A stretch of DNA of 64,000 nucleotides from Cordia subcordata (Eukaryota > Streptophyta > Magnoliopsida > Boraginales > Cordiaceae), in the NCBI GenBank assembly GCA_028554755.1, contig JAPTOF010000009.1, positions 13,989,501-14,053,500 of the forward strand. The letters are read 5' to 3'. The notes under the pieces were generated by a model, which saw only the letters and a program-made list of their open reading frames with translations, was not told the DNA's origin and did no database searches. How positions within the stretch are numbered: the first letter of the stretch is position 1; each line of letters opens with the position of its first letter. This document shows, in pieces, positions 1 to 12,670 of the stretch. Position numbers and translations under genes: made by a program.

Positions 1-171
1 AAAATACAACAGGCGTCAATTAACCTCCCATTGATGCACATACATCCGCCATTGCTTAAAAGACACACATATAAAGTAAAAATTAAAATCCTCCTCCCAT
101 GAACGGTGGAGAGAAGTTTGACTGAATCAAGATGTCAAGAAAAATTGACACCCACGCTACTAAACGACTTT

Positions 172-399
172 GGGCCTATTTGGATTGACTTTTTTTAAAA
201 GCACTTTTTTAACAACTTTTGAAAAATAGTTTTTTTTTAGAAGATGAAAATTCTGGCTTTTAAAAAAAGCTATATTTGGGTTTTTTTTTCAGAATTTTAG
301 CTTTTTTGGAAGCTAAATCAAATAGTTATTACAAATTTAACTTTTTCAGGAAAAAAAAAGTGTTTTTTTTCTTGAAAATAAGCCAATCCAAACTGGCCC
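172..399. mobile_element. Tourist-like MITE, full-length copy
   Basis: A 228-bp A/T-run-rich element with inverted ends: GGGCCTATTTGGATTGACTT on the left and the complement of GGGCCAGTTTGGATTGGCTT on the right (3 mismatches in 20). It is flanked by TTT at 169-171 and 400-402. The paralogous site at about 2551-2560 lacks the element and shows one TTT run leading into the same flank. Three-base duplications are typical of PIF/Harbinger-derived Tourist MITEs. It has no coding capacity. Confidence 0.8.
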
Positions 400-1648
400 T
401 TTGTTTGAATGAGCTTATTGATTAATGATATTCTTTTTAATCACAAATAGCAACTTCAAGTTATGGCAAAAATCTTTCTCTTTCTCCCTTTTTTTATTAA
501 TGAAGAAAAAGGCTTCCTTATGCTCAGTTAGAAATTTTGATTTATTAAATAGAAAATTATTTAAACTATGTATCAACAATTAAGCAAATGATTAATTGCC
601 ACCATAAATAAATAAACTGGGTTTAAGGAATAATTTAAGTGATTGAGACTATCTTTTTTCAAGCATGAAGTCTGAGGTTCAATCCCATGAGATGGAAGTT
701 TCAAAAAGAAAAAATCCATAAATGGATAAATTAACTAATTAAGAAGACTTATATCCTCAAGAGTCACAAGATAATATTGCATTTGCTATATGACTAATAT
801 CAAAGTTTGTGCTTTTACTTAGTCCTCAAAACTTTAAATACGAGAAAAAATATCAAAAACACGCGCGTTGTAGATTCGCGTCAATTCATTATTTGACAAT
901 TTTATTTCATTTTAATTATATCATATTGGAGAAATGAATGATCGTTTACGGCAACGATTAAAGACACAACAAATCCAAATGTTTGTAAGATCTTGTTGAG
1001 AAATTTTGGGATGCGAAATATGCAAGTGGGGGTGGTTAGGCAAGCATGATCTAATTAATATATTATTAAAAAATAAAAATTAATCCTAACTCCTATTTTA
1101 GTCCTAACATTCTAATTTAAAATCTCAATCATGTATTTCATATATTAACAAATTTTTACCATTGATTTAAATATCATACCCCTACCCAAAATAATTTTTT
1201 CACTCCTTTATTTAAATCAATTGTGAAGATTTCTTCATATATAAAATATATGGTTGAAATTTTAAGTTAAAAAGTTAAGACTAAAAAAGAGTTAGAGAGG
1301 ACCCTCGTTGGTCAGCACTAGTTAATATTGCTACATTAATTTTTTGCCATTGATCGAATTTAGTCTCTCTTTGACTTAATTTAGAACCCAATAAAAAATA
1401 ATAAATACACAAATTTCTATTTGACCTTGTCAATTGTTTAAGCTTTACTATAACATTTTGGATTTGACGGGTTCCTAGATTTGAAATCAGTGACATGAAA
1501 GAATAATAATCTTCATCAGTTTGTGTCTTTCCTTGAAATCTTTAGTAATTTATTACGGATTGGATTCGTATATATTAATCAGACGCCTTAGTGATTGTTG
1601 TCTACTGTTTTCTTACTTAAATAATTGCTTTTCGATCTCCATGATTTT

Positions 1649-1736
1649 GGGCTTCTTTTTTTTTTTTTCAAAACCCTTTTTTTTAAAAAAAAAAGTCATA
1701 AAAAAAGGCTTAAAAAAAACCAATCAATACGAGCCC
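1649..1736. mobile_element. MITE of the same family, short deleted copy
   Basis: About 88 bp running from GGGC to GAGCCC, with TTT on both sides (1646-1648 and 1737-1739) and the family's runs of T then A inside. The paralogous copy at 19511-19708 sits in the same flanking context and is over twice as long, so this insertion predates the tandem duplication and this copy has lost internal sequence. Confidence 0.6.
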
Positions 1737-3102
1737 TTTGTGTTGACAGCATATAGTTCAGCGGAGAACAAAAAAAAAAAAAAAAAACTTGCAATTCAAA
1801 ACTTTTGCATTGAAAAAAAAACCATACTTATTTCTAATTTTACTATGCGATTAAGAGTTTGCCAAAAATGTTGGAGATTTCATATGATACAGTTTTGCTT
1901 GTGATTTCTTTAGATTTTCTTATTTTGAAAAGATTTATAATAGTAGTTACAATTAAGAATATGTCTTCTTTCCAACAATATTGAAAATTTTCAAATTTTC
2001 AGTCGGAGTCAGCGTAATAAATGATACTCTTTTATATTCAACAATAACGAAAGTTAACCACCAATATATGTGGTTTGTTATCAAAGTAGGGCATTTGTCG
2101 CTAATCCATCTGATGAATGTGTGCGTCACGTGTTCGGATTATTAACTTTTTTTTAACGATTTGGACACAAAAATTAATAACGTCATAAGTTATAAAGATA
2201 AGAGATCAATTTATTGTATTTTTTAAAAATAAGGGACTTAATTGTCAAGAAGGTAGAAAATAAAAGACTAAATAAGTTATTAATCCAAAATTAAAGTACA
2301 ACTACACATAGATAAAACAATAATAATATAAAAAAGTAATATCTATTTGGACAAGTATATTAATTTTCCTATAGAGATTAAAAACACACAACTTAATATT
2401 TATATACAAATATTTTTTTAGTAACCTAACACGTAAAAAGTGCTAAAAAAATAAACATCTAGAATAAAATTAAAGCCCTCTAATTTTGGACGGTGCAGCG
2501 AAGTTTGACTGAATCAAGGTATTAGGAAAACTGTCACACGCCACTAAACTCTCTTTGTTTGAATGATATTATTTGATTAATAATTTTCCCAGCTTATTTA
2601 CTTGCAGAGAAGGTATATCCTCAACAGTCAAAAGATAATCTTTTACACATGCTGTCAGCTAGCTGTAAATGACTAATTAATACCTAGTACATACAATTCA
2701 ATTTTTTATTTCTCAAAAATTAAATATGAGAAAAATATAAAAAATATGTGTTGTATATTCTTTTCAATAATTATTATTCAACAATTTTATTTCATTATAA
2801 CTATATCATATTGGAGAAAAAGAATGATTTATTATGAATCACTGAAACTGCTAGGACGTCAAAACCCCACAATCATGTCACAAAATTTTCATTTCTTGTT
2901 TTCTTATGTAACAAATGATTGGCTTGCTAAAACCCTTCTTCTGTCCACTATTTGGTTACAAAGACGAGGAAATTCCAATTCCAAGTAGAATGACTTAAAG
3001 GATGAAAAACTCTAATATGTATTATGTAAGTATTGATATGGCTCTTTATATAGATTAAAAGAAGGAGTAATGATGTGACACTCTAGAATTACAAGAAAAG
3101 AA

Positions 3103-3103
<1 letters not shown>

Positions 3104-3158
<55 letters not shown>
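3104..3158. repeat. (TA)n microsatellite
   Basis: An uninterrupted TA run of about 55 bp. Shorter TA runs lie near 3608-3630 and 3903-3921, all within the segment that copy 1 lacks. The ORF-like translation of this tract (alternating Tyr/Ile) is an artefact. Confidence 0.95.
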
Positions 3159-3162
<4 letters not shown>

Positions 3163-4318
3163 ACTTCAATTTCTTCTCTTTTTTGTTCTCTAGACAATTT
3201 TATCCTCTATAACAATCACCTTGCACAGCTCATGGCCAACAGATAATAATTACTCCATCACTTAGAACATCGATATGTTGAGTTTATGTGTTATGTGAGA
3301 TGCATGGGATAAAATGATTTAATTAACATATAAATATAAATAGATAAATTTTTCATTTTATATGAGCATAAAATATAAATATATTTTTGTAAAATTTAAC
3401 TGTAGATAAAATTTTTAAGATTAACCATATTTTTAATAAGCAAGATGTAATAATTGAATAAAATATTTAATCCCTTCTAGGCAGTCGAAAAATAAAGAAA
3501 AAGTTTCTAGAAAATAAAACAAAAAATATATAAACATTAAAAAATGTCTTTAAAATATATGACAACATTGATAGAAGAAGGTAGGGATATTAGTTATATA
3601 ATAGTAACATATATATATATATATATATATAACAAGTTTTTCATAATTATTTATCAATTAATTAAATATGCACATTCTTAGGTCATTTTTTGTTTTTCAT
3701 CATCTGTTTAGTTCTACTCCTATATTAAATATCTTAATTTAATTAATATTATGCCCTTTCTTTATATATATCATCATTGTTTTATTAATTCTATAGTATA
3801 TAATTATTTCAATAACTATTTAATAAGATGCAAAAACTCTATAATTTTAATATATCCAATCACATATGTCGCTCCCCGTGTATCGCACGAGTGTTACACT
3901 AGTATATATATATATATATATCTTGTAGACTTTGGGGGTGATTAGGCAGGCATGATCTAATCTTAATCTCTCTGATGGAAGAAAAAGGAAATGAACAATT
4001 TTTATTTTATTTTTAAATTAAGTCTTAGAGAGATGAGGCCCGCCAGTGCCAACTAATTAATATTGCCAGATTAATGTTTTGACCATGTACCCAATCTAAT
4101 CTCTCGTTGACTGAAATAATATAAGCACATAAATCACTATTTGAGCTTGCCAATTGTTTAAGCATTACCACTCAATGTATCGGATTTGACACGTTCCTAG
4201 GTTTGAAATTAGCGACGTGAAAGAATTACAACCTTCATTTATCTTTCCTTGAAATCTTTAGTAAATATATACGGATTGGATTCGTACATATTAGACGCCT
4301 TAGTGATTGTTGTCTATT

Positions 4319-4323
4319 GTTTT
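4319..4323. repeat. Target-site duplication of E, left
   Basis: GTTTT immediately before the LTR start TGAAAA. The matching copy is at 19475-19479. The undisrupted paralogue near 1605-1612 has one GTTTT. Confidence 0.9.
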
Positions 4324-4711
4324 TGAAAATAAAAATGAACAAAAACACACTAACCTCTCGCAGCGTTAATTCCCTTAAATACTTTTTCTACTGACCATTG
4401 ATTATCTTACGAGAAGATAATGGATGTTTTCACAACACTAAATGCCTTTTTGCTCTAAATTTAGATAAGAGAAATTTTCTACCGAGAGAATTTTCTTCAG
4501 AAAAATACAAAGAGAAGAAGGAAAAAGAGTAGTAGTTTCTAGCATATATTATGCGTATATGTTATTTTATTAACTGCTAAGAAGTAGTTTTATTCTGATA
4601 AGGAAAACTGACAGAGATAGTTTTTCCAACAACTGTCTCTATGCCTTATCCATCCAATATTTGGGTCACGTCGACCCACTCATGGATGCCCACCCAGATC
4701 CATTTTTTTCA
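4324..4711 (-). repeat. 3' LTR of copia E
   Basis: 388 bp, the left-hand copy of the pair with 19086-19474. It is the 3' LTR because the element reads leftward. The purine-rich GAGTGGGAGA (minus strand, 4712-4721) abuts it and fits a polypurine tract for plus-strand priming. Confidence 0.93.
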
Positions 4712-5562
4712 TCTCCCACTCGCACATAATGGATCAGAATTCATACGTTTAGCTAGTTACTTTAACTCTACTTCCATTTCATCTTCTTTACATGTATAGA
4801 ACTATCATACTTGGCAAATAGCTCGTGCGACCAACAAGAATATTAGCATTGATTGCTACCAACCAGTTAAGGTATATAGTTGCTCGAACAATTCATGTCC
4901 TTTTCATATCTTGTAGTGTCCTAGACAAAATTTATAATATCAATATTATAGTTACTCTGTCCCTCGTACAACATATCACTCTATCCTTGTGATAGCTAGA
5001 GTTCGCCTTTTACAATATCATGTGTTCTCGTTATGATGTCTTTGTCCATATCGACTAACATGATCAGTTGACCATTAAAACACATGTTTTGGTATTCAAT
5101 TTGGTCTTCCTTTTGTACATGAATCTTTCTATAACAATCAGGCTACTTTCTGAGACATGTCTCTTTAGGTCGAATCATTCATGACTGTCAATAACATGTT
5201 GAAGTAGCATATACCAAATTAAAAATATCAAGAGACAGCCAAAAGTAATAAATTCACATAACATAGTTGTTTATAAAGGTCTCACACAGTGAAGAAGCAG
5301 GGATCATCCTTCACTACCTTAATGGTCGTTTTAAGCACACATGGTATGACTCACGTGCTATGGTATTACCAATTCTGGTGTCGTATGTTCCAAACTAATT
5401 AATACTGTACAGATATAGAGTTAGACAATCCTCATTGTTTAAAACGAATTCTTCAATTGATCAACCCTTACTTGAAATCAATTAAGAATTTCACATCTGG
5501 CTGTGATAGACTAAGTAGACAGTGAGAACCTACTTTGATCACTAAAAGACATGTTCTAAACA
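4712..5562. other. Unassigned retroelement sequence inside E
   Basis: No reading frame of note on either strand. The first bases are the E polypurine tract and so belong to the E 3' untranslated region. The rest may be E sequence or the upstream part of the LTR-like block that follows; I could not place the boundary. Confidence 0.4.
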
Positions 5563-7061
5563 TGTTCGTATTAGGAATAGTGTCCTAAAGTTAGTCATCT
5601 ATTGTATTTCTAGAATTGTTACATACGAGTTATCTTAATAATATTTGGCCATTACATCATATCGCACCATCTTCTCTTATTTTGATCATGGTGTAGTTCC
5701 CTAGAACAATTATGTGGGATCATGTGAATAAGGTTTGGTTCTGATTGTTCTTAAAATCTGTTCATAACCAAATGACGGAATTGGTACTAGGATGTCAATT
5801 CCTTCAAGTAGAGGTTATTGTTTGTCACATGGGTTGGTCATCCTCATGACCAATGGGTGTTGGGACACTGGTGTGACACACAGGTAGCGTGTAGAGATAC
5901 GCTTATTGAAGATGACTCGCTTACAAGCATCCTATGGTACTTACCTTACTTTCAAAGGATTGCTTGTGGTGCACATGGTTGTAGTATTTTCTTTGACCTA
6001 AGACTGCCATAGAGGCTTATGAATTACTCCTCATACTTTGGTGCCAGACTACCCGAATTTCCAATTTAGTGATGAAAACTTACTGGGTGCGAGCAAGTGT
6101 CATGAAGCCAATGTGTAGGACAAGATGGGATTGACCTGCTCCGGGTATTGGGAGAGTGATGTTCTACCTAGTCATAACTTATTAAGTCTTTGGCCAAAGC
6201 TCTCTGCGTGATGTGTCACGGAGACGTGTCGTGATAAGTCATGATAAGATTAGAACTTAATATGGAATAGCTAATTAGGGGTTTGGTAGTTAACCATGCT
6301 CCTAGGGTTGTTTCGGAACATCAAGAGTCATAGGGGATCTTCTATAGTGCCCAAGTTCATTGATAGTTGCCTTGCAATTTTTTAGCTTATTCAAACATCG
6401 GGAACCGTTGCTAGACGGTGTCTCCAATTAGTACAAAGATTATCCTTGTATTACCGGCTTAAGTTTGAACCTACAGAGTCACGCAAAAGGTCAAGAATTC
6501 TATTGATGGATTGATCTATTATATTTAATTGAGAATTAAATATTGCATTATTTAATTGTGAATTAAATAAGGGAATTAATAATTAATATGTTTGAATATT
6601 TAATTAAGAATTTAATATTTAATATTTAATATTAATTATTAAAAGGTCACGGATTTAATTTCATCTATTTTCTGCTAGCACAGTTAATGTGGCATGAATT
6701 AAATCTTGGGCTAAATGGGTTATGAATTAAATAATGATTTAATTCCTAATTGGGTTTTAAGGTTTGAGCCCAATTGGGTTGGCGGAATTGAACCTGGGAC
6801 TTGTGAAGGCTCAACTCCTTTTGTTCTATAAAAGGAGAAGCATTGTATGTATTATTATGATTAGGGTTTTTAGTTTTCTATAGAGTAAAAAATATTCTCC
6901 TCCCTTCAAAACCCTAGCCTCCATCAATAGCTTCCGCAAGGCTACTCATCAAGAACACGCGTCATCACTTCAGGTATTTCTCATGTTCTTCTTGAAAAAT
7001 TTTAATTTTCGAGAGCTTGATCCTGGAAGAATTTGTGAAAAAGTTTTGTATAATTCCTTCA
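5563..7061 (+). repeat. LTR-like block of copia F
   Basis: About 1.5 kb ending in TTCA directly before a Met-tRNA primer site. It contains a likely promoter TATA (CTATAAAAGG at about 6826) and then a transcribed-leader-like stretch. The TG at 5563 is only a candidate start, because similar non-coding sequence may extend further left. No second copy was found in the window, consistent with loss of the F 3' half. Confidence 0.6.
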
Positions 7062-7075
7062 ATTGGTATCAGAGC
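7062..7075 (+). other. Primer-binding site of copia F
   Basis: ATTGGTATCAGAGC contains the 12-base complement of plant initiator Met-tRNA that primes most copia elements. It lies directly after the LTR-like block and sets the plus orientation of F. Confidence 0.85.
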
Positions 7076-9939
7076 CCGGGCTTTTTTGTGTGTTTTTCAT
7101 GATTAGATTGCACAATTATAATTGTATATATGACATACACATCGAATATTTTGTTGTGAGAAATTTTATTACAAAATTTTGCATTTAATATGTATCCAAC
7201 ATTTATGGTTAACTTTTGAGCATTAATAGAGACTGTTAAACAGATCTAATCTGTTGGAAAAAAAAAATATATATATATATACATTTTTGAAGCTACCTAG
7301 TCTAGAAACTGCAATAGTCAAAAGATAAATGTGTAGCCTTTACCATTCAACTACACTTGTTTTTTGTTTATTGAAACAAAATACATGTTATTATCGTTTA
7401 AGATCTTTGAGTTAATTAAAAAAAAGGAAAAATTTTGTTAAGAAGACGAAATAGTCATCTTCTCTATCATTCTCTCCTGTAACTCAGTCAACAAATATAC
7501 ATATATATATATATATATATACATACATATATATATATATATATGTATGTATGTATGTATATTCCTAGAATCCCAGATCTGGCCGTGAAGGTCATAGCCA
7601 TGAAGATTTCAAAATCATTTTTTTTATTATAATAACAATATATGTATTTTGCTTTTGAAGAACAAGGTTGAACCATGATGTTTATTAAAGCAACATCAAA
7701 AATCATTTTTGATGTATATGTATATGTATATGTACCTGTAACAATCATGGTTGGTGTATATGTATATGTGTATGTATTCTTTTTTCTCATGATGAGCTTG
7801 GCCATTGTCGATGGCTATTCATGGTATGCAACAATTGGAAGGATGGAATTTGATTTAAGTTCTTTTCTTGTATTCCTTTACTTTAAAAGAAAAAAAACAG
7901 TTTTTGGTAATGATATTCGGCCATGGCAGATGGCCTTTAAGTGGTGGCTAGGGTTATTTAAAAGAAAGATGATTGTTTTATTTTAAACCTATTAAAAAAA
8001 TTGCACATTTTTGACTCTGGCAAGTTTCAAACCTACGTTTATAGCCTAGATTATGCTCGCTCTTACTAGTCCAGCTACTAGTAAACCCTGGTTCTTGAAC
8101 GAGTTTTTTTTATACTTGATTGCTGTCACGCACTCATTAATTAAAAAAAAAAAAAACTTGCTGCTACTGAGTTTGAACCTGTGTGTATAGCATGGATTTT
8201 GCTCACTTTTACCAACCCAGCTACTAGTAAGCCCTAGTTAGGAATGTGTTTTGTTTTCTATTAGATGTTCTTTGTTAGGCATCAAATGAAAGAAAAAATG
8301 TCTTTTAAAGTGTTGTTGCCAAGTTTCGAACACATTCTAATTGCCATGTCACCCTATTAGCCACCTTACTACCAAACTTGTTGGGTTTAAGGATTTATTC
8401 TCTCATATAATTTCTACAACTGATGTGATAAATAATGGTGTTTAATTTAATTAATATAAATGTTAATTAAATTATATATTAAATAGTTTATTAAATGCCT
8501 ACAAATTATTTTATTTGATAAAATTGATTTGTCCTTTTTAATAAATATTTGATATTTATTTTAAAATCCATTATTTGTCAAAAATATGTTTTTGACACCC
8601 AATTAATTTTTTAAATTGTTTTTAATTAATTGGGTAGGCCCAAAATTTTTGAAAAAATTATTTTTTACCTTTATTGTCTCAAAATTTTGTTTATTTATAT
8701 AGGGCAAGTCTTTAATTTGTCAAAATTTAGATTTTGACCCAAAATAATTTAAAAGGAGTTTTAATTATTTGGAAAGGTCAATTTAATTTGATTAAATTGA
8801 TCTAATTATTGTGCAATAAAATCATGAAATGTTTATGCTATTTTATTTTGATGTATGACATATTATGAGGTGGTTATGGGCTTGCATATCATGTTTATTA
8901 TTGCATTTTATTTATTAATTATTGTAATTAATTTATGGGTTTTTAAATTAGGCATACGAGCTCAGCTTTCTCTTAAATCTGGTTGTAAAATTCCTTTCAT
9001 TCCTCTCCCAAGTGATGTATCCCCTACTTTACAAGAAGTTCTTATTAATTATAAAGCAATTACTGGTTTTAGCACGATCGAGAAGAGGAACTGAAGACCA
9101 AAAAGCTGAAGGCCTGGGCCTGTCCAGGTTTCCCAAAATTAAAATGTAATAATTTAGTTTTGCATGATAGAGTGGCCCATGATGGCCCTAGTAGGCCACA
9201 CTAGGAAAGTCCATAACCAGCTGTATGTGCTTATATATGTTGATATATATGTTGTTTTGTATGCCAATCGATTAATCAACTGGATAATTAAAGGTTTGGC
9301 TATTAAACAAGCACGTTCTTTTAATCAATTAAATCCCTTAAAATTATTAGGTCCTTAAAGTGACTTGGACATAAGGATGTCCAAATCATTACCTCCCATT
9401 AAAGTAAATGATAATGGACCCAATACTTTAATAAACATTAGAGGCCCATAAGCCTGCTTTTATTGGAATATTGGGATTATTATTTACTAAATAAAACCCT
9501 TCGAATCCCTTCGGACTAATGAGTAGGCAGGCCGACCTCAGTCGGGCCTACTCATTGGGGTTGGAGGAAAACCTTGGGAGTTTGTTTAATGGTTTGCCCT
9601 AACTAAGCTTTTCAGTGGAGGACCTCAGTCCTACTGAAGAAATGTTTGGGGCACAACAAAATGCTGGGAGTTGTTTAGGGAAGTAATTGGTTATGAACCT
9701 ACCAAGTGGTGTCCATAGGTGGGTCGACCTCAGTCAAGCTTATGTACATTGTTTTAGATCTCCGTACCCACTAAAGGGTTTTATTTTCAGAAATCCCTTC
9801 GGGTGTAGGTAGGGGCTAACAGTATGAGCAAAATAGTGGGAGGATCCACTAGATATTAGCCCATATCTTTTGGAAAAATTAATAACTTGTATATACAATA
9901 GATTATTTATTCATTTTATGTCGATTATTTGCAGATTGA
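7076..9939 (+). other. Long untranslated leader of copia F
   Basis: About 2.9 kb between the primer site and the gag start, with no convincing gene. It holds an ATAC/TA microsatellite near 7500-7560, a TATATG repeat near 7715-7775 and AT-rich stretches. The sequence just before the gag ATG (a T-rich stretch ending TTTGCAG at about 9933) resembles a 3' splice site, so part of the leader may be an intron of the genomic RNA. The ORFs at 7675-7986 and 8855-9094 look like chance frames. Confidence 0.5.
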
Positions 9940-10164
9940 ATGGCTAACACGTTGTCTTTAAGATCACTATTGGATAGTGAGAAGCTCATTGGGCCCAACT
10001 TCAATAGCTGGTATCGAAGGTTGCGCATTGTGCTTGAACATGAATGTATCTTGTATGTTCATACTGATCCAACACCTGCGAAGCTTGCTGCTAATGCACC
10101 TGCAGCGAATCGTCGATGCTATCTAAAATGGCTTGATGATAGAGTCACAGTTTGCTGCATTATG
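9940..10164 (+). pseudogene. gag: Copia F gag, N-terminal fragment
   Basis: The first 75 or so codons of a copia Gag. The start MANTLSLRSLLDSEKL followed by GPNFNSWYRRLRIVLE is the typical Gag N-terminal pattern (DUF4219/UBN2 type), which would form the capsid shell. Homology stops after VTVCCIM at about 10164, where 17 bases of unrelated sequence lead straight into copia E pol on the opposite strand. All downstream F gag, pol and the 3' LTR are absent. The intact frame to the break suggests F was fairly young when it was truncated. Confidence 0.8.
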
Positions 10165-10181
10165 AGCCGCTGCTAAGATCA
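10165..10181. other. F/E deletion junction with filler
   Basis: Copia F gag homology ends at about 10164 on the plus strand and copia E RT homology begins at about 10182 on the minus strand. The 17 bases between match neither protein. A short filler at a junction is typical of end joining after a deletion that removed most of F and the E RT/RNase H. Confidence 0.6.
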
Positions 10182-12589
10182 GTAAGCGAGCCTTATACCT
10201 CTCAATAGAATTATCATCTTTTCTTTCAATTTTGAGAGCCCATTTGTTCCCAATTGCTTTGAATCCTTTTGGAAGGTTAACCAACTCCCATACTTTATTC
10301 TTTTTTATTGATTCCATTTCCTCTTCCATCGCCTTTTTCCATTCTTCCTTAGCAAGACATGAGAGTGCCTCATGTACTATCTTAGGTTCTTCCTCATCCT
10401 ATAGAGTTATCATAAAGACTTTTCCTTCAATTTCAAATCAATGACGAGGAATCATTCCTCGACTACTCCTTCTAGGATGAAGTTCTTGTGAAACAAAATC
10501 ACTAGATGATGCAATATCTTCTTTAGATCCAAGAATTTGAGATATATCTTCCTCCTTTTCTTGCAATTGTAATACTTCCTCTTGTACCATATCCAATTGC
10601 ATAACATCTTCTCTTGTCTCATGTAATTCATATAAACCAAGATTCTTGTCAACTTCACCTCTACTTGGAAAGTCATTCTCTAGGAATGTAATGTCTCGTG
10701 ATTCAATTTCAGTAAGACCTCTATCATTATGTTCACCAATGAACACATATCTTTTAGAGTGCTCAAGATATCTAATAAAGATACACTTTTTGCCTCTAGG
10801 TCCTAATTTCTCATACTCGTGAGACGGATCATGAATGTAGGCTGCTAAACCTAAGGTCTCAAGCATGATAAATTAGGTTTTCTACCGGTCCATAATTCTA
10901 GGGAGTTGATGGAAGTGACTTCGTGGGTACTCGGTTAAGTATATAGGCTGCAGTCAATAAAGCATCTCCCTAGTAAGATATTGGGAGATTGGCTTATGCC
11001 ATCATAAACCTAACCATCTCTAGGAGTGTTCTATTCCTTTTTTCAGCCACTCCATTTTGTTGTGGTATTTTAGGAATAGTAAGTTGCCTTATTATTCCTT
11101 TTTCATCGCAAAGTTCTTTGAACTGATCAGATATATATTCACGCCCTCGATCTATCCTTAAGATTTTAACTTTTCTTTCTAACTGATTCGCTACTTCATT
11201 TAAGAATTTTATGAAGCATTTCAACGCTTCTGACTTGCGAGAGATCAGATAGACGTAACTAAACCGCGTGAAGTCATCTATAAAAGTGATGAAATAACAT
11301 ACCCCATGTCTTGTTTGGACATTCATTGACCACAAACATCTTAATGGATTAATTGCAATGGATATTTAGCTCTTTTAGCTTTACCAAATGGTTTTCTTGT
11401 TGCTTTCCCTGCTAGGTAATATTCGCAAGTTGGCAAGTTAACCTTCATGAGTGAACCTAGAAGTTTTTTTTTGCCAAATGATTCATTCGGTCTTGACCAA
11501 TATGACCTAACCTAGCATGCCACACGGTTTCTTCCAAATCTAAAAAACTAGAATAAGCATTCATAGAAAAGCAACTAGTATTATTATAACAATTAATAGA
11601 GTTATCATCATCCAACACCATAAAACCATTAGAAATAAAACCAGAACCATAATAAATAGTCCTATGATAAATATCTACTTGTTTGTCGTGGAAATGAATG
11701 CTAAAACCTAGCCCTAAAAGAACATTGACCGAGACTAAGTTCCACTGAATATCAGGTGCAAACAAAACATCATGCAGGTACAAAGTTTGGCCTCTCCGCA
11801 GGCTCAACTTGCATGTGCAAATTCCTTCGACTTCAACTTTATTGTTATCACTTGCATATATCTATCTAGTTCCTGATGGAATTCGATAGTACTCTACATA
11901 GGCCCCTCAGTCTCTAGCTACATGGTCGGTTGCTCCTGAATACACAGTCCATAAAGTAAAAGAATCAGTTAGCAACACAGTGCTAGCTATACATGCAAAA
12001 TCATAAGAAGAAGATTTTGCTACCTTCTTGGGCTCACTACACTGACGAGCAAAGTGATCCAGCTTGTCACAATAGTATTTCATCTTTCTTTTATCTTTCT
12101 TCTTCTGAACACGCTTGTGTTTGTTGTTGTGCTCTTTCTTGTTTTTCTTAGGATCAAATTGTTTCCCCTTACCCTTTCTTTTCCAATTCTTCCAGTTCCT
12201 CTTGTGTTTATTGCCTGAGCCCTTTTTGGAGCTTGATTCAGCAACATAGGCCTGACTCGGAGGCTTTATTGGCTCTAAACACTCATCTTCTAGTACCACA
12301 TGATGAGTGGCATCATCAAAAGCCTTGATACCACATTATGAGTCAAATTAACTTTCAAATGTTCCCAACTGTTTGAAAGAGATCGGATCAGGGCTTGAGC
12401 CTATTGTTCACCCGTGAGGATATGACCAGTAGTCTTGAGCTCCCTAATCATGTTTGACATCTCTCTCAAATGCTGCTGCATGTTATGGTTAGGTTTCTTC
12501 TTGTAAGTGTCAAACATAATAGTAAGTTGACGCAACTTTGTCACTATAGTACCCCTGAACTTCTCATTCAGAGCATTCCACATTGCACA
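10182..12589 (-). pseudogene. gag-pol: Copia E gag C-terminus, protease, integrase and start of RT
   Basis: Read leftward: UBN2-type Gag (MWNALNEKFRG, 12583), a basic linker and CCHC knuckle CDKLDHFARQC (about 12070), the protease motif as VYSGATDHVA with the catalytic Asp changed to Tyr (about 11930), pre-integrase WHARLGHIGQ (about 11490), an integrase core with FIDDFTRF, LRIDRGREY and PQQNGVAEKRNRT (11335-11000), the integrase C-terminal region, then the start of RVT_2 (WELVNLP, NKWALKIER) ending at ERYKARL near 10182. Stops and frame changes separate the blocks. The remaining RT and RNase H are gone at the junction with F. The order PR-INT-RT is diagnostic of Ty1/copia. The gag 5' end lies beyond MULE1 at 16931-17224. 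Confidence 0.88.
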
Positions 12590-12670
12590 GGAAATTTTTT
12601 TCTACCCTTATTTTAAATTTTTATCACAAAAATAGCCTACTTTTTAAATTAGTTTCAAAAATACCTTTTT
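12590..12670. repeat. MULE1 left terminal inverted repeat
   Basis: About 80 bp pairing with 16850-16930. The first 18 bases align with two mismatches, and the next block (CTTATTTTAAATTTTTATC) is identical. Just inside lie CTACCG and GGTAGGTGACC motifs related to the palindromes at the other end. Confidence 0.88.

Larger units (their letters stand above)
1..2450. repeat. Non-coding DNA, copy 1 of an old tandem duplication
   Basis: AT-rich sequence with no credible gene. Blocks at about 103-165, 400-450, 745-960, 1026-1050, 1290-1600 and 1608-2075 recur in the same order at about 2488-2553, 2554-2590, 2605-2830, 3932-3955, 4025-4318 and 19480-20390. The second copy is split by the E retrotransposon and holds about 1.1 kb (roughly 2835-3925) that this copy lacks. 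The apparent ORFs here run through homopolymers and match no family I know. I infer an old local duplication of intergenic DNA. Confidence 0.75.
2480..4323. repeat. Copy 2 of the tandem duplication, left part
   Basis: Repeats blocks of 100-1600 in order at clearly reduced identity. Compared with copy 1 it lacks the 172-399 MITE and carries extra AT-rich sequence at about 2835-3925, including several TA microsatellites. It stops at 4323 where copia E begins, and homology to copy 1 resumes at 19475. No gene is supported. Confidence 0.75.

Noticed and set aside
1521..1904. 127-codon plus-strand open frame
   Set aside because: Runs through poly-T and poly-A tracts of a MITE and is broken in the paralogue at 19.5-20.1 kb.
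3012..3197. Open frame rich in alternating Tyr and Ile on the minus strand
   Set aside because: It is the translation of a TA microsatellite.
5818..6012. Open frame in the LTR-like block of F
   Set aside because: Lies in non-coding LTR-type sequence with no protein pattern.
7488..7986. Overlapping open frames on both strands with repeated Tyr/Val/Thr
   Set aside because: Products of TATATG and TA repeats in the F leader.
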